53,917 nt of DNA from contig JBBIKS010000011.1 of assembly GCA_037445375.1 (NCBI GenBank), forward strand, positions 1 through 53,917, written 5' to 3'. Under the pieces are notes generated by a model. That model was not told the origin of the DNA and did not search any database. It worked only from the letters and a program-made list of their open reading frames with translations. Shown one piece after another: positions 35,106 to 44,638 of the stretch (position 1 is the first letter of the stretch; the number at the start of each line of letters is the position of its first letter). Origin of the DNA: DYHD01 sp037445375 (lineage in GTDB: Bacteria; Nitrospirota; Thermodesulfovibrionia; Thermodesulfovibrionales; Dissulfurispiraceae). The position numbers and the translations under genes are program-made.

Positions 35106-36001
35106 AAGGAATAATTCTGGCTGGGGGAAGTGGAACAAGGCTATATCCAGCAACATTAGGTGCATGCAAACAGCTCCTCCCGATTTATGATAAACCGCTT
35201 ATTTATCACCCGCTTTCAACCCTAATGTTTGCAGGTATAAGGGAAATTCTGATAATCTCAACAACGGAAGATACGCCAAGGTTTCAAAAGATGTTTGGTG
35301 ACGGCTCCAAGCTTGGTATTAGCTTTACATATGCGGTTCAGTCAGAACCAAAGGGATTGGCAGATGCATTTATCATTGGAGAAGAATTTATAAAAGATGA
35401 GGGCGTCTGTCTTATATTAGGCGACAATATTTTTTTTGGTCATGGATTGACGGATATATTGAAGAAAGCCAAGAAGGATGTAGAGAGAAACGACGGAGCT
35501 ATAATATTTGGGTATTATGTTAAAGATCCTCAAAGATATGGCGTTGTGGAGCTTGATAAAAAAGGCAAGGTTCTATCTATTGAGGAAAAACCTCTCAAGC
35601 CTAAATCGAATTATGCCCAGACAGGGCTTTATTTTTATGATAATGAGGTTGTATCTTTAGCAAAAAAAATCAAACCTTCAGCAAGAGGAGAGATCGAAAT
35701 AACGGATCTGAATATTGAGTATCTCAAGGCGGGTAAGCTAAAGGCATATCTGCTCGGGAGGGGCTTTGCTTGGCTCGATACAGGCACACATGAATCTATG
35801 CTTTCAGCAAGCGAGTTTATCGCGATAGTTGAAAAAAGACAGGGACATAAGATTGGCTGCATAGAGGAGATTGCTTACAGGATGGGCTATATAGATAAAA
35901 ACAAGTTGATGGAGCTGATCAAGCCGCTGATGAAAAGCGGTTATGGTGAGTATCTATTGGGAATCCTTAAGGAAAACACAGGGGTCAGTCATGCCATTTG
36001 A
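35102..36001 (+). CDS. rmlA: Glucose-1-phosphate thymidylyltransferase
   Basis: RmlA makes dTDP-glucose from dTTP and glucose-1-phosphate, the first step to dTDP-L-rhamnose. The 299-residue product begins MKGIILAGGSGTRLYPAT, the nucleotidyltransferase GGxGTRL signature, with PIYDKPLIYHPLS, LGDNIFFG (metal Asp) and EEKPLKPKSNYA. The length matches. The GTG start overlaps the glycosyltransferase stop, and rmlC starts inside its last codons, so the operon is translationally coupled throughout. Confidence 0.97.
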   Translation: MKGIILAGGSGTRLYPATLGACKQLLPIYDKPLIYHPLSTLMFAGIREILIISTTEDTPRFQKMFGDGSKLGISFTYAVQSEPKGLADAFIIGEEFIKDEGVCLILGDNIFFGHGLTDILKKAKKDVERNDGAIIFGYYVKDPQRYGVVELDKKGKVLSIEEKPLKPKSNYAQTGLYFYDNEVVSLAKKIKPSARGEIEITDLNIEYLKAGKLKAYLLGRGFAWLDTGTHESMLSASEFIAIVEKRQGHKIGCIEEIAYRMGYIDKNKLMELIKPLMKSGYGEYLLGILKENTGVSHAI

Positions 36002-36557
36002 ATTCAAGAAACTTACTATCCCCGATGTTATCTTGATAAAACCAGCGATATTTTCAGACACGAGGGGGGGGGTCCTTGAAACCTTTAAATCATCTGATTT
36101 TGTTCAGGCGGGCATAAAAAAAGCCTTCGTTCAGGATAACTTATCATGTTCCCAAAAAGGTGTATTGAGAGGACTTCATTATCAGCTTAATCCTTGTGCG
36201 CAAGGCAAGCTTGTAATGGTGCTCAAGGGCAGCATATTAGATGTTGCTGTGGACATTAGAAAGGGATCTCCATATTATGGCAAGTGGGTATCCGAGATTC
36301 TCACCGAAGACAACAGGTTAATGCTCTGGATTCCTGAAGGTTTTGCTCACGGATTTTTGTCCCTTAAAAACGACACATTAGTTCTTTATAAAAATACAAA
36401 TGAGTATGCACCATTGATGGACAGGGGGATTATCTGGAGCGACCCCCAAATAGGTATTAATTGGGCTATTAATAACCCTCTATTATCGGACAAGGACGGC
36501 AAGCATCCTTTATTGAAGGATGCAGAAAATAATTTTGCATATGGTGAAGGTAGATGA
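35991..36557 (+). CDS. rmlC: dTDP-4-dehydrorhamnose 3,5-epimerase
   Basis: RmlC epimerises dTDP-4-keto-6-deoxyglucose at C3 and C5. The 188-residue cupin has the catalytic His in VLRGLHYQ (about residue 62), WIPEGFAHGFLSL with the second His, and the region DPQIGINW near the C-terminus. ATG 35991 (overlapping the rmlA stop by 11 bases) is chosen over an upstream in-frame start at 35943, which falls well inside rmlA and lies outside the homology. The next gene begins 4 bases before its stop. Confidence 0.96.
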   Translation: MPFEFKKLTIPDVILIKPAIFSDTRGGVLETFKSSDFVQAGIKKAFVQDNLSCSQKGVLRGLHYQLNPCAQGKLVMVLKGSILDVAVDIRKGSPYYGKWVSEILTEDNRLMLWIPEGFAHGFLSLKNDTLVLYKNTNEYAPLMDRGIIWSDPQIGINWAINNPLLSDKDGKHPLLKDAENNFAYGEGR

Positions 36558-37561
36558 AACTTCTTGTTACGGGCGGTGCAGGTTTTATAGGCAGCGCCTT
36601 TGTCAGGCTTGCATCTCAAAGGAGAATAGCCCTTGTAGTCTTTGATAAATTAACTTACGCCGGCGACTTGAAAAGAATCGAAGGAGCAAAAAATATTGAA
36701 TTTTATAATCTCGATATTGCCGACCGCGTTGCTGTTGAAGATGCCTTCATGAAGTGCCGTTTTGATGTCGTAGTCCATTTTGCTGCAGAGACACATGTGG
36801 ATAGGAGCATTATTGACCCGCATATCTTTGTTCAGACAAATGTCATAGGCACAACAAACCTTTTGGAGTTGGCTCTTAAGTATGGGATTAAGAAATTTAT
36901 CCATATCTCAACAGATGAGGTTTATGGCGAGCTTTCCTCTTCTGAATCGCTTAAATTCAATGAAAGCTATCCCTTATTACCTAATTCACCATACTCCGCA
37001 AGCAAGGCTTCTGCCGATATGTTTGCGAGGGCTTTTTTTAAGACATTCGGACTTCCCGTCATCATCGTAAGACCTTCAAACAACTACGGTCAATGGCAGT
37101 ATCCAGAGAAATTGATACCACTTTTTGTAGCAAAACTACTTCTCGGGGAAAAATTGCCTGTTTATGGTAAAGGAGAAAACATACGAACATGGCTTTTTGT
37201 TGAAGACTGCGTTGAAGCTATTTTTAGTGTCATGGAGAAAGGCAGAACAGGGGAAATATATAATATTGGCAGTGATGAAGAGTTGAAGAACATTGATGTG
37301 GTAAAAAGCATAATTAAGATTATGGGCAAGCAAGATGATATGATAGAGTTCATAGCCGACAGGCCGGGTCATGACTTCAGGTATGCGATAGATACCAAGA
37401 AGATTTATTCAGAAGTGGGATGGAGACACTCCATCACCTTTGAAAGCGGGCTGGAAAATACAATTGCTTGGTATGTGGAAAATAAAGAATGGCTTTTGAG
37501 TAAAAAAAAGGAAGCAGAAGAATTAGTCAAATTGATCAAGCAAAGGTATAAAAAGGTTTGA
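36554..37561 (+). CDS. rmlB: dTDP-glucose 4,6-dehydratase
   Basis: RmlB turns dTDP-glucose into dTDP-4-keto-6-deoxyglucose with bound NAD. The 335-residue short-chain dehydrogenase/reductase has GGAGFIGSAF at the N-terminus, the catalytic ISTDEVYGE segment (Thr-Asp-Glu), YSASKAS (Tyr-x3-Lys) and RPSNNYGQWQYPEKLIPL. The length is typical. It is third in the operon (order rmlA-rmlC-rmlB-rmlD rather than the textbook BDAC) and overlaps rmlC by 4 bases. Confidence 0.97.
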   Translation: MKLLVTGGAGFIGSAFVRLASQRRIALVVFDKLTYAGDLKRIEGAKNIEFYNLDIADRVAVEDAFMKCRFDVVVHFAAETHVDRSIIDPHIFVQTNVIGTTNLLELALKYGIKKFIHISTDEVYGELSSSESLKFNESYPLLPNSPYSASKASADMFARAFFKTFGLPVIIVRPSNNYGQWQYPEKLIPLFVAKLLLGEKLPVYGKGENIRTWLFVEDCVEAIFSVMEKGRTGEIYNIGSDEELKNIDVVKSIIKIMGKQDDMIEFIADRPGHDFRYAIDTKKIYSEVGWRHSITFESGLENTIAWYVENKEWLLSKKKEAEELVKLIKQRYKKV

Positions 37562-37573
37562 GGGATTAATCTT

Positions 37574-38428
37574 GTGAAGGTGTTGCTGATTGGTGCTAAT
37601 GGGCAATTAGGGAGGGATATTTTCAGGACAAAGCCTGCTGATCCTGCTCAGGCTGATTTGTTGCTTTTGGATAAACAATGCCTTGATATAACAAATAGAG
37701 ATAAAACATTTCAAACACTTAAAGATAAAAGACCCGACATTCTTATAAACACTGCTGCTTATGTAAGGGTGGATGATGCCGAAGACAATACCGAGGAGGC
37801 TTTTAGAATAAATGCAATCGGCGTTAAAAACTTAGTTGACGCCTGTAATGAAACAGACGCAATTTTTTTTCATATAAGCACTGATTATGTATTTGATGGT
37901 CAAAAAAATCCCCTGCCTTATGATGAGCATGACAAAGAAAATCCGTTGAATGTTTATGGCATTACAAAGTATGCTGGCGAGTTATTTATAAAGAATTATG
38001 CCTCTAAGTTTTATATTGCAAGAACAGCGAGCCTTTATGGCAAAGCAGGTGCAAGCGGCAAGGGCGGGAACTTTGTTTTTACCGTACTGGATAAGATCAA
38101 GAAATGTCAGACAATGAAGATTGTCAATGACATGCATATGTCTCCTACATGTACTTATGATCTAGCTCAGGAAATCTGGAGATTAATTATCGAAAAAAGC
38201 CCTTATGGTTTGTATCATATTGCCAATTCAGGTCATTGCACATGGTATGAATTCGCAAAAACGATCTCTTTAATCTCGGGCACTGAAGGTGAAATCATAC
38301 CTGTTTCGCATAGAGAATATAATACAAAGGCAATGAGGCCATTGTGGTCTCCCCTTATAAGTGTCAAAGGGATAAAGTTAAGACGATGGGAAGAAGCCCT
38401 TGAAACTTTTCTCAAAGAAATCTTGTAG
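37574..38428 (+). CDS. rmlD: dTDP-4-dehydrorhamnose reductase
   Basis: RmlD completes dTDP-L-rhamnose by reducing the 4-keto group with NAD(P)H. The 284-residue protein starts with GTG (37574) and GANGQLGRDI, has FHISTDYVFDG and the YGITKYAGE active-site Tyr/Lys, and ends in the substrate domain (MRPLWSPL). The spacing to rmlB is 12 bases and to the next gene 9 bases, so all belong to one transcript. Confidence 0.96.
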   Translation: MKVLLIGANGQLGRDIFRTKPADPAQADLLLLDKQCLDITNRDKTFQTLKDKRPDILINTAAYVRVDDAEDNTEEAFRINAIGVKNLVDACNETDAIFFHISTDYVFDGQKNPLPYDEHDKENPLNVYGITKYAGELFIKNYASKFYIARTASLYGKAGASGKGGNFVFTVLDKIKKCQTMKIVNDMHMSPTCTYDLAQEIWRLIIEKSPYGLYHIANSGHCTWYEFAKTISLISGTEGEIIPVSHREYNTKAMRPLWSPLISVKGIKLRRWEEALETFLKEIL

Positions 38429-38437
38429 GGGCATTGA

Positions 38438-39865
38438 ATGAAAGATAAAAAAAAGTATATTGAGCTACTACTCTTAATATTTATAGATGCATTCTCTATT
38501 TTTTTTATTTTTGCCTTAGCTTTAGCAATCAGAAAGTTTGTTTTGCCCGCTATATTTTCATCTCAATTGCCTGACATATCCACGATGAATTTTAGCCACA
38601 TTTTATGGATAGCATCACTGTGGGTTTTCTTTTTGTATTATGGTGGTCTTTATACAAGAAAATTCTCTTTCTGGGATGAACTGTTGACTCTTTGGAGGGT
38701 GGTGTTTTTCGCAAGTCTGGGCACCTTTACCATTCTCTTTATAGGCAAAATTAGCGAAGAGGTTTCAAGAAGCCTCTTGATGTTAGCAAGCACTTTAGCT
38801 TTGCCCCTTCTTCCTTTAATACGATTTAACTCGCAGAAATTTTTGCGAAAATATGGCATTTTCAAACGAAGGGTATTAATAATCGGGACCGGGGAACTCG
38901 CCCTGCTTACCCTGCAAGCTCTAAAGAGGGAACCTCATTATGGATATGAGGTGGTAGGATTTATAGATGATAACCCTGCTAATGGTAATATTATTGGCGG
39001 GGTTAGGATTCATAATGGGATAAACAATCTCGAACGTTATTTGGCGAGATCTAAAATTTCCGATATTTTTATTGCATTACCCGAGATAGAAAAAGAAAGA
39101 ATAGAAGAATTGATCAATAAAATCCATTTAAAGGTCGAAAGGATATTACTGATTCCAGATTTTAGAAGTATTCCGCTGATTGGCATGGAACTTCATCATT
39201 TTTTTCACGAACAAATCCTTTTTTTGGAGATAAAGAGCAACCTTGTCCGCCAGCACAATATTTTTTTTAAAAGGTTATTTGATATGCTTTCAAGCATTCT
39301 TTTAATAGTTATTTGTTTTATTCCCATGCTTTTAATTTCCATTCTTATAACGATTAGCTCACCAGGCAATCCTTTCTTCACTCAATGCCGTATTGGAAAA
39401 AATGGCAAGTCATTTAAAATGTATAAGTTCAGAACCATGCATAAAGATGCGGAAAATATATTAAAAGATTTGCTTGAAAAAGATGAAAAACTAAGGACAG
39501 AATGGGAAACATACTGGAAACTTAAGAACGACCCAAGAGTAACAAAAATTGGGAACTTTTTAAGAAAAACCTCTTTGGATGAACTTCCACAACTATTTAA
39601 TATCTTAAGGGGACAGATGAGTATTGTAGGTCCAAGGCCTTACCTGCCGGAAGAAATTGAAGGGTTGCAATCAGAGATGCAAGCTGTCTGGATGGTATCG
39701 CCGGGCATAACCGGACTGTGGCAGATTTCCGGCAGAAGCAATACGAGTTATAATTATAGAATAGCGATTGACTTATGGTATGTTAGGAATTGGAGTATAT
39801 GGCTTGATATGGTCATACTTTTCAAGACCGCTAAAGTTGTCTTTAAGGGAGAAGGGGCTTATTAA
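38438..39865 (+). CDS. wbaP: Undecaprenyl-phosphate sugar phosphotransferase (WbaP/polyprenol glycosylphosphotransferase)
   Basis: This membrane enzyme puts the first sugar-1-phosphate onto undecaprenyl phosphate to start O-antigen or exopolysaccharide repeat synthesis. The 475-residue protein has about four N-terminal membrane segments, a central Rossmann-like domain beginning RVLIIGTGELALL (about 148), and a C-terminal bacterial-sugar-transferase domain with KMYKFRTMHKDAE, RKTSLDELPQLFNIL and GPRPYLPEE. The acceptor sugar (galactose or glucose) cannot be told. It ends the rhamnose cluster, which therefore makes a rhamnose-containing surface polysaccharide. Confidence 0.93.
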   Translation: MKDKKKYIELLLLIFIDAFSIFFIFALALAIRKFVLPAIFSSQLPDISTMNFSHILWIASLWVFFLYYGGLYTRKFSFWDELLTLWRVVFFASLGTFTILFIGKISEEVSRSLLMLASTLALPLLPLIRFNSQKFLRKYGIFKRRVLIIGTGELALLTLQALKREPHYGYEVVGFIDDNPANGNIIGGVRIHNGINNLERYLARSKISDIFIALPEIEKERIEELINKIHLKVERILLIPDFRSIPLIGMELHHFFHEQILFLEIKSNLVRQHNIFFKRLFDMLSSILLIVICFIPMLLISILITISSPGNPFFTQCRIGKNGKSFKMYKFRTMHKDAENILKDLLEKDEKLRTEWETYWKLKNDPRVTKIGNFLRKTSLDELPQLFNILRGQMSIVGPRPYLPEEIEGLQSEMQAVWMVSPGITGLWQISGRSNTSYNYRIAIDLWYVRNWSIWLDMVILFKTAKVVFKGEGAY

Positions 39866-39971
39866 ATAGAATATTTAACCTCAATGTTTTTTATAGGTCA
39901 GGCAATTTAAAACAAGTAATGGATTTTTTGATTTAAGAACCAATTAAAAATTCCAGCCAATTGGAGGAACC

Positions 39972-41036
39972 ATGATACCTATATTTATAGCATCAAACAC
40001 AGGTTATTCCGGCAAGAACTTTATTGCTATCGGCATTGTTTCAAAATTAAAGGAACTCGGACACAATGTTGGTTATATGAAGCCTCTTAGCAAAACCTCT
40101 GTAAAAGAAGGCAAAGATGTTTATGATGCGGATGCAATTTTTATAAAAAAAGCCCTTTCTCTACCCGAGCCTATGAATGCAATCTCCCCTTTTGCCTTAA
40201 GTTATGAAACCCAGATTGTTCAATTAAGAGATAGAGACAAAGCTAAAAACGCAAATAAAAGGATAATGGACGCATTCAATTATATGAAGGACAAAGACTA
40301 TCTTGTTATAAGCGGGGCTACTGATTTATTTGAAGGCTCGATGCTCAATATTGACGTCATTGCCCTGATAAATGATATGCAAGCTTATGTCATCTTTGTT
40401 GAGGTATGGAAAGGCGTTGCCTCTATGGATGCGCTTTATGGTATGCAAAGGCTGATAGGGGATAGATTTATTGGGGGTGTATTCAATAAGGTGCCGATGA
40501 ATATTCTTCCTTATGTCAGGGAATCCGTAAGGCCATTTATGGAGAAAAAAGGAACTAAGATATTTGGGGTTTTTCATAAAGATAAGTTTCTTGAGTCGGT
40601 AACCATCAGGCACATCATAGAGGCATTAAACGGTGGTATACTTTGCGGAGAAGAAAAGCTGGATGAATTAATTAGTAATTTCATGATAGGCGCGATGGAC
40701 GTAGATAATGCCCTCAGGTATTTCAGCAAGGTTCCAGACAAGGCTGTTATAACTGGGGCAAACAGAACTGATATACAACTTGCAGCAATTGAGACATCTA
40801 CGAAATGCATAATCTTGACAGGAGGTCTCTATACAAATGAGTTTGTTTTGGAGAGAGCTTCCGCAAGTGGTGTAGCTATAATAGCTGTTCAGGAAGATAC
40901 ATTCTCAGCCGTTGATAAAATAGAGAGCATCCTCTCAAAAACAAGGATAAGGGAGCAGGGGAAAATTGAGAGGGTTAAAGAGCTTTTTAATCAGGAATTC
41001 GATCTCAAAAAACTTATGAAAAGCCTAAAAAATTAG
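39972..41036 (+). CDS. BioD-like ATPase domain plus DRTGG domain protein
   Basis: The 354-residue product has an N-terminal BioD/CobQ-type AAA_26 domain (about 1-210) and a C-terminal DRTGG domain (about 220-330), the arrangement found at the N-terminus of long phosphotransacetylases and in free-standing archaeal and bacterial homologs. The P-loop reads TGYSGKN, whereas dethiobiotin synthetase has TGVGKT, so the last Thr is replaced by Asn. bioA follows 22 bases later, making a role in biotin synthesis worth asking about, but the DRTGG domain is not part of known BioD enzymes. Its true function is unproven. It starts at ATG 39972 after GGAGG. Confidence 0.7.
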   Translation: MIPIFIASNTGYSGKNFIAIGIVSKLKELGHNVGYMKPLSKTSVKEGKDVYDADAIFIKKALSLPEPMNAISPFALSYETQIVQLRDRDKAKNANKRIMDAFNYMKDKDYLVISGATDLFEGSMLNIDVIALINDMQAYVIFVEVWKGVASMDALYGMQRLIGDRFIGGVFNKVPMNILPYVRESVRPFMEKKGTKIFGVFHKDKFLESVTIRHIIEALNGGILCGEEKLDELISNFMIGAMDVDNALRYFSKVPDKAVITGANRTDIQLAAIETSTKCIILTGGLYTNEFVLERASASGVAIIAVQEDTFSAVDKIESILSKTRIREQGKIERVKELFNQEFDLKKLMKSLKN

Positions 41037-41058
41037 TGTTATAATCTTAACTATATCT

Positions 41059-42447
41059 ATGAGCTACAAAAGAGAAATAGAAAATCTTGAAGAAAACGAC
41101 AAGCACTTTATATGGCATCCATTTACCCAGATGAAGGATTGGATAGCAGAAAAGCCCTTGATTATTACAGAGGGAAGGGACTGCTTTTTAAAGGATATTT
41201 ATGGCAAATGGTATCTTGACGGGGTTTCTTCTTTATGGGTGAATGTTCATGGGCATAGACGAAAAGAAATAGATGAAGCTGTCAGGCAGCAGCTTGACAA
41301 AATTGCTCATTCCACCTTATTAGGTCTCGCAAATGTCCCTTCTATCAGGCTTGCTGAAAAAATGATTAGAATCACCAACAAATCATTTTCAGGTCTTAAG
41401 AAGCGCCTTTCAAAGGTTTTTTATTCCGATAACGGCTCAACATCAGTAGAAATCGCCCTTAAGATGGCTTTCCAATACTGGCAGCATAAGGGCATTAAGG
41501 AGAAAAAATCCTTTCTTTCCCTAAAGAATGCATATCATGGAGATACTATTGGTGCAGTTAGCGTCGGCGGAATGGACGTCTTTCATGATATCTTTGAGCC
41601 CCTTTTATTTAAGACATTTCAAGCCCCGTCCCCTTATTGCTACAGATGTGAACTGGGCAAAACCTATCCTGATTGCTCTTTATCATGCCTGAAGGCAATG
41701 GAGAATATTTTAATCGAATACGCTGGCATGATAGCAGCCATCATAATTGAACCGATTGTTCAAGGCGCTGGAGGAATGATTGTATTTCCAGAATCATATT
41801 TAAAGGGGGTAAGGGATCTCTGCGATAAATATAATGTCTTGATGATAGCCGATGAGGTAGCAACAGGATTCGGCAGGACAGGCAAGATGTTTGCTTGTGA
41901 ACATGAAAAAATAGTGCCAGATCTGCTATGTCTCTCAAAGGGGATAACCAATGGATATCTTCCGCTTGCGGCAACCCTTACGACAGAAGATATCTTCAAT
42001 GCCTTTCTGGGAGAATATAGCGAATTGAAAACCTTCTTTCACGGACATTCTTACACTGGCAATCCTCTTGCATGCTCCGCAGCATTTGCCTGCCTTGATT
42101 TGTTTGACAAAGATGAGACTCTCAAAAATCTCCAGCCAAAAATCTCTCTTCTTCAAAAAAAATTGGGCGATTTTATGCAACTTAAGCATGTAGGCGAGGT
42201 TAGGAATAGGGGTTTTATGACTGGCTTAGAATTAGTCAAAAATAAAGATACAAAAGAACCATATCCATTGGACGCCAAAATCGGGTGGAAGGTGATTCAC
42301 AAGGCAAGGGAGATGGGAGTAATCATCAGGCCACTTGGCAATGTGATAGTCGTTATGCCCCCATTATGTATAAGCGAAGAAAACCTGATACAACTACTCG
42401 ATGTTATCGAGAAATCCATAATCTTTGCCACTGAAAACTACAAATAA
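41059..42447 (+). CDS. bioA: Adenosylmethionine-8-amino-7-oxononanoate aminotransferase
   Basis: BioA transfers the amino group from S-adenosylmethionine to KAPA to make DAPA in biotin synthesis. The 462-residue class-III aminotransferase has WHPFTQM near the N-terminus (BioA hallmark), DGVSSLWVNVHGH, DNGSTSVEIALKMA, the PLP-binding Lys in LSKGITNGYLP (about 300) and GHSYTGNPLACSA. No bioB, bioF or bioD gene is visible beside it apart from the BioD-like gene upstream. The ribosome site before ATG 41059 is weak. gatA converges 9 bases downstream. Confidence 0.96.
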   Translation: MSYKREIENLEENDKHFIWHPFTQMKDWIAEKPLIITEGRDCFLKDIYGKWYLDGVSSLWVNVHGHRRKEIDEAVRQQLDKIAHSTLLGLANVPSIRLAEKMIRITNKSFSGLKKRLSKVFYSDNGSTSVEIALKMAFQYWQHKGIKEKKSFLSLKNAYHGDTIGAVSVGGMDVFHDIFEPLLFKTFQAPSPYCYRCELGKTYPDCSLSCLKAMENILIEYAGMIAAIIIEPIVQGAGGMIVFPESYLKGVRDLCDKYNVLMIADEVATGFGRTGKMFACEHEKIVPDLLCLSKGITNGYLPLAATLTTEDIFNAFLGEYSELKTFFHGHSYTGNPLACSAAFACLDLFDKDETLKNLQPKISLLQKKLGDFMQLKHVGEVRNRGFMTGLELVKNKDTKEPYPLDAKIGWKVIHKAREMGVIIRPLGNVIVVMPPLCISEENLIQLLDVIEKSIIFATENYK

Positions 42448-42456
42448 CCAGTCCCA

Positions 42457-43908
42457 TTATAAAGGTCTCTTATTATAAAAATCCGAACTTTGTTCATACG
42501 CATAAGCAATTTTAATGATCGTTTGTTCATCAAAATTTTTGCCTATTATTTGTAATCCTACAGGGAGATTGTTATGTGCAAAGCCGCATGGTATCGAAAT
42601 CGCCGGCACGCCGGCAAGATTAACCGAAATAGTGAATATGTCAGTTAGATACATCTGCAGGGGATCAGTCGTTTTTTCCCCAATCTTAAATGCAGTAGTA
42701 GGTGAAGTGGGGGTAGCCATGGCGTCGACTTTTTCAAACGCCCTTTCAAAATCCTGTTTTATTAATGTCCGCACTTGTTGAGCCTTTTTATAATATGCAT
42801 CGTAGTAGCCTGCAGAAAGAGCATAGGTTCCAAGCATAATCCTTCTTTTGACCTCTTCACCAAAGCCCTGCGCTCTTGTATTCATATACATTTCGAGCAA
42901 ATCTTTTCCGTCTGCTCTGAATCCATATTTTACCCCGTCATAACGTGATAGATTGGATGATGCCTCAGAAGTGGCTATTATATAATATGCCGCAACAGCG
43001 AATGGTGTATGAGGCAGGGAGACTTCAACAGGGATGGCACCTAAGGATTCAAGTTTTTTGATTGCATTCATGACAATATCATATACTTCTTTGTCCATAC
43101 CATCAATAAAATATTCTTTAGGAATGCCGATTTTAAGACCTTTTATATCTTTACCTAATGCACCAAGATAATCAGGAATATTAACTATCGCCGATGTAGA
43201 GTCGAGTTTATCTTTTCCTGCAATCGCATTGAGCAGAATAGCCGAATCCGTAACATCCTTCGTAATAGGGCCTATCTGATCAAGGGATGAGGCAAATGCT
43301 ATAAGTCCATATCGGGATACAAGCCCGTAGGTCGGCTTTAGCCCGACCACTCCGCAAAGGGCTGCGGGCTGCCTTATGGAGCCTCCAGTGTCTGAACCCA
43401 GAGCAGCGATACACTCGTCCGCGGCAACCGCGGCAGCAGAGCCCCCACTGCTGCCGCCGGGCACGCACTCAATATTCCATGGATTTTTTGTAGTATGAAA
43501 CCTAGAATTTTCAGTAGAAGATCCCATAGCAAACTCGTCGAGATTTGTTTTTCCAATAAGCACATATTTTTGCTCTATTAATTTATTAGTAACCGTGCTT
43601 TCATAAGGCGGGATAAAATTATAGAGCATTTTTGATGCACAGGTAGTCAATATCCCTTTTGTGCAAATATTATCTTTTATTGCTAAAGCGATTCCAGTCA
43701 AAGAGAGAGCTCTCCCTCGCTGCATTTCCCGCTCTGCTTCCCCCGCCATTTTATATGAATAGTCCTTTGTGATGGTTATATAAGACTTAACCTTGTCTTC
43801 ATATTCCTCAATCTGCCTATAAATGTCATTAAGAATATCCGCAGGAGTAATTTCATGTTTATCAAGAAGTCTTCTTAATTCCGCTATTGTTAATTTATTA
43901 AGCCTCAA
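42457..43908 (-). CDS. gatA: Aspartyl/glutamyl-tRNA amidotransferase subunit A
   Basis: GatA is the glutaminase of GatCAB, making Asn-tRNA or Gln-tRNA from mischarged tRNA. The enzyme from TTG 43908 is 483 residues, the family length. Amidase signature: Lys in AIKDNICTKG (about 76), the cis-Ser in GSSGGSAAAVAAD (about 150) and the nucleophile Ser in GSDTGGSIRQPA (about 175). I chose TTG 43908 because AGGGGG lies about 6 bases upstream, while the longer frame from 43950 adds a segment without homology. No gatB or gatC is next to it, so the complex is assembled from scattered genes. Confidence 0.95.
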   Translation of the reverse strand: MRLNKLTIAELRRLLDKHEITPADILNDIYRQIEEYEDKVKSYITITKDYSYKMAGEAEREMQRGRALSLTGIALAIKDNICTKGILTTCASKMLYNFIPPYESTVTNKLIEQKYVLIGKTNLDEFAMGSSTENSRFHTTKNPWNIECVPGGSSGGSAAAVAADECIAALGSDTGGSIRQPAALCGVVGLKPTYGLVSRYGLIAFASSLDQIGPITKDVTDSAILLNAIAGKDKLDSTSAIVNIPDYLGALGKDIKGLKIGIPKEYFIDGMDKEVYDIVMNAIKKLESLGAIPVEVSLPHTPFAVAAYYIIATSEASSNLSRYDGVKYGFRADGKDLLEMYMNTRAQGFGEEVKRRIMLGTYALSAGYYDAYYKKAQQVRTLIKQDFERAFEKVDAMATPTSPTTAFKIGEKTTDPLQMYLTDIFTISVNLAGVPAISIPCGFAHNNLPVGLQIIGKNFDEQTIIKIAYAYEQSSDFYNKRPL

Positions 43909-44227
43909 AAAAGCCCCCTTAATTAAAAATCTAAAAATATAGAATGCCATAAGAGGGGGATTAAAGGCAAAAAAATTAAAGATAAAACAGTTTTGGTTGA
44001 ATTTTATGAGCTAAGAAATATTTGTCGGCAATTCTCGATTAATTTTTAATGTCTCGAGATTGGTCCACCTTGTTCGCAACAACAAAATCATTTTTGCCGA
44101 AGTGCTATTGCAAGGTTTTTTATTCCTTCGCAATCTCATCAATTTTCTCAGAGAATTGATGAATGTTTGCACTTTGAGCATATTTTGCATTAAAATTCAG
44201 CAAGCTTAAATAATTTTTGGAGGCAGC
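43909..44227. other. Intergenic region between gatA and osmC
   Basis: The two genes diverge here and no gene is supported. Two weak inverted repeats are seen: TTGCAAGG/CCTTCGCAA (about 44108-44133) and CATCAATT/AATTGATG (44137-44144 and 44154-44161). GGAGGC lies 6 bases before the osmC ATG. Confidence 0.4.
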
Positions 44228-44638
44228 ATGAACATTAAAATAAGCTTTCCTGGAGGTAAAAAGGTTAATGCAGAAATTGATGGAATGGTTATAAAAACTG
44301 ACCAGCCTATTCAATACGGCGGCGAAGGAACAGCTCCAAGTCCATTTTTACACTTTCTTGCATCAATTGGAACTTGTGCGGGCATATATATTTTAGGATT
44401 TTGTCAAGAGAGAAAAATCCCTACTGAGGGTATTTCCATAAATCAGCAAATGGTATATATTCCAGTGGGGGACGGGAAAATGCAGCTTGATAAGATTGTC
44501 CTCGATGTATTTGTCCCCCCCGATTTCCCTGAAAAATACCTGAAAACGATCGTCAAGGTTGCCGACCAGTGCGCTGTTAAAAAGACGATTCTTAACCCTC
44601 CGAAGTTTGAAGTAAGGACAAGCATTAAAAATGAATAG
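44228..44638 (+). CDS. OsmC-family protein
   Basis: The 136-residue protein resembles the OsmC/Ohr/YhfA group of thiol peroxidases. Two Cys residues fit the pair of redox Cys: LASIGTCAGIY (about residue 48) and DQCAVKK (about 117). Such proteins reduce organic hydroperoxides or act in sulfur chemistry, and the YhfA-like subgroup has no known substrate. TGGAGGC before ATG 44228 is a good ribosome site. The stop overlaps the following TPR gene by 8 bases, so the two are coupled although their roles seem unrelated. Confidence 0.82.
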   Translation: MNIKISFPGGKKVNAEIDGMVIKTDQPIQYGGEGTAPSPFLHFLASIGTCAGIYILGFCQERKIPTEGISINQQMVYIPVGDGKMQLDKIVLDVFVPPDFPEKYLKTIVKVADQCAVKKTILNPPKFEVRTSIKNE

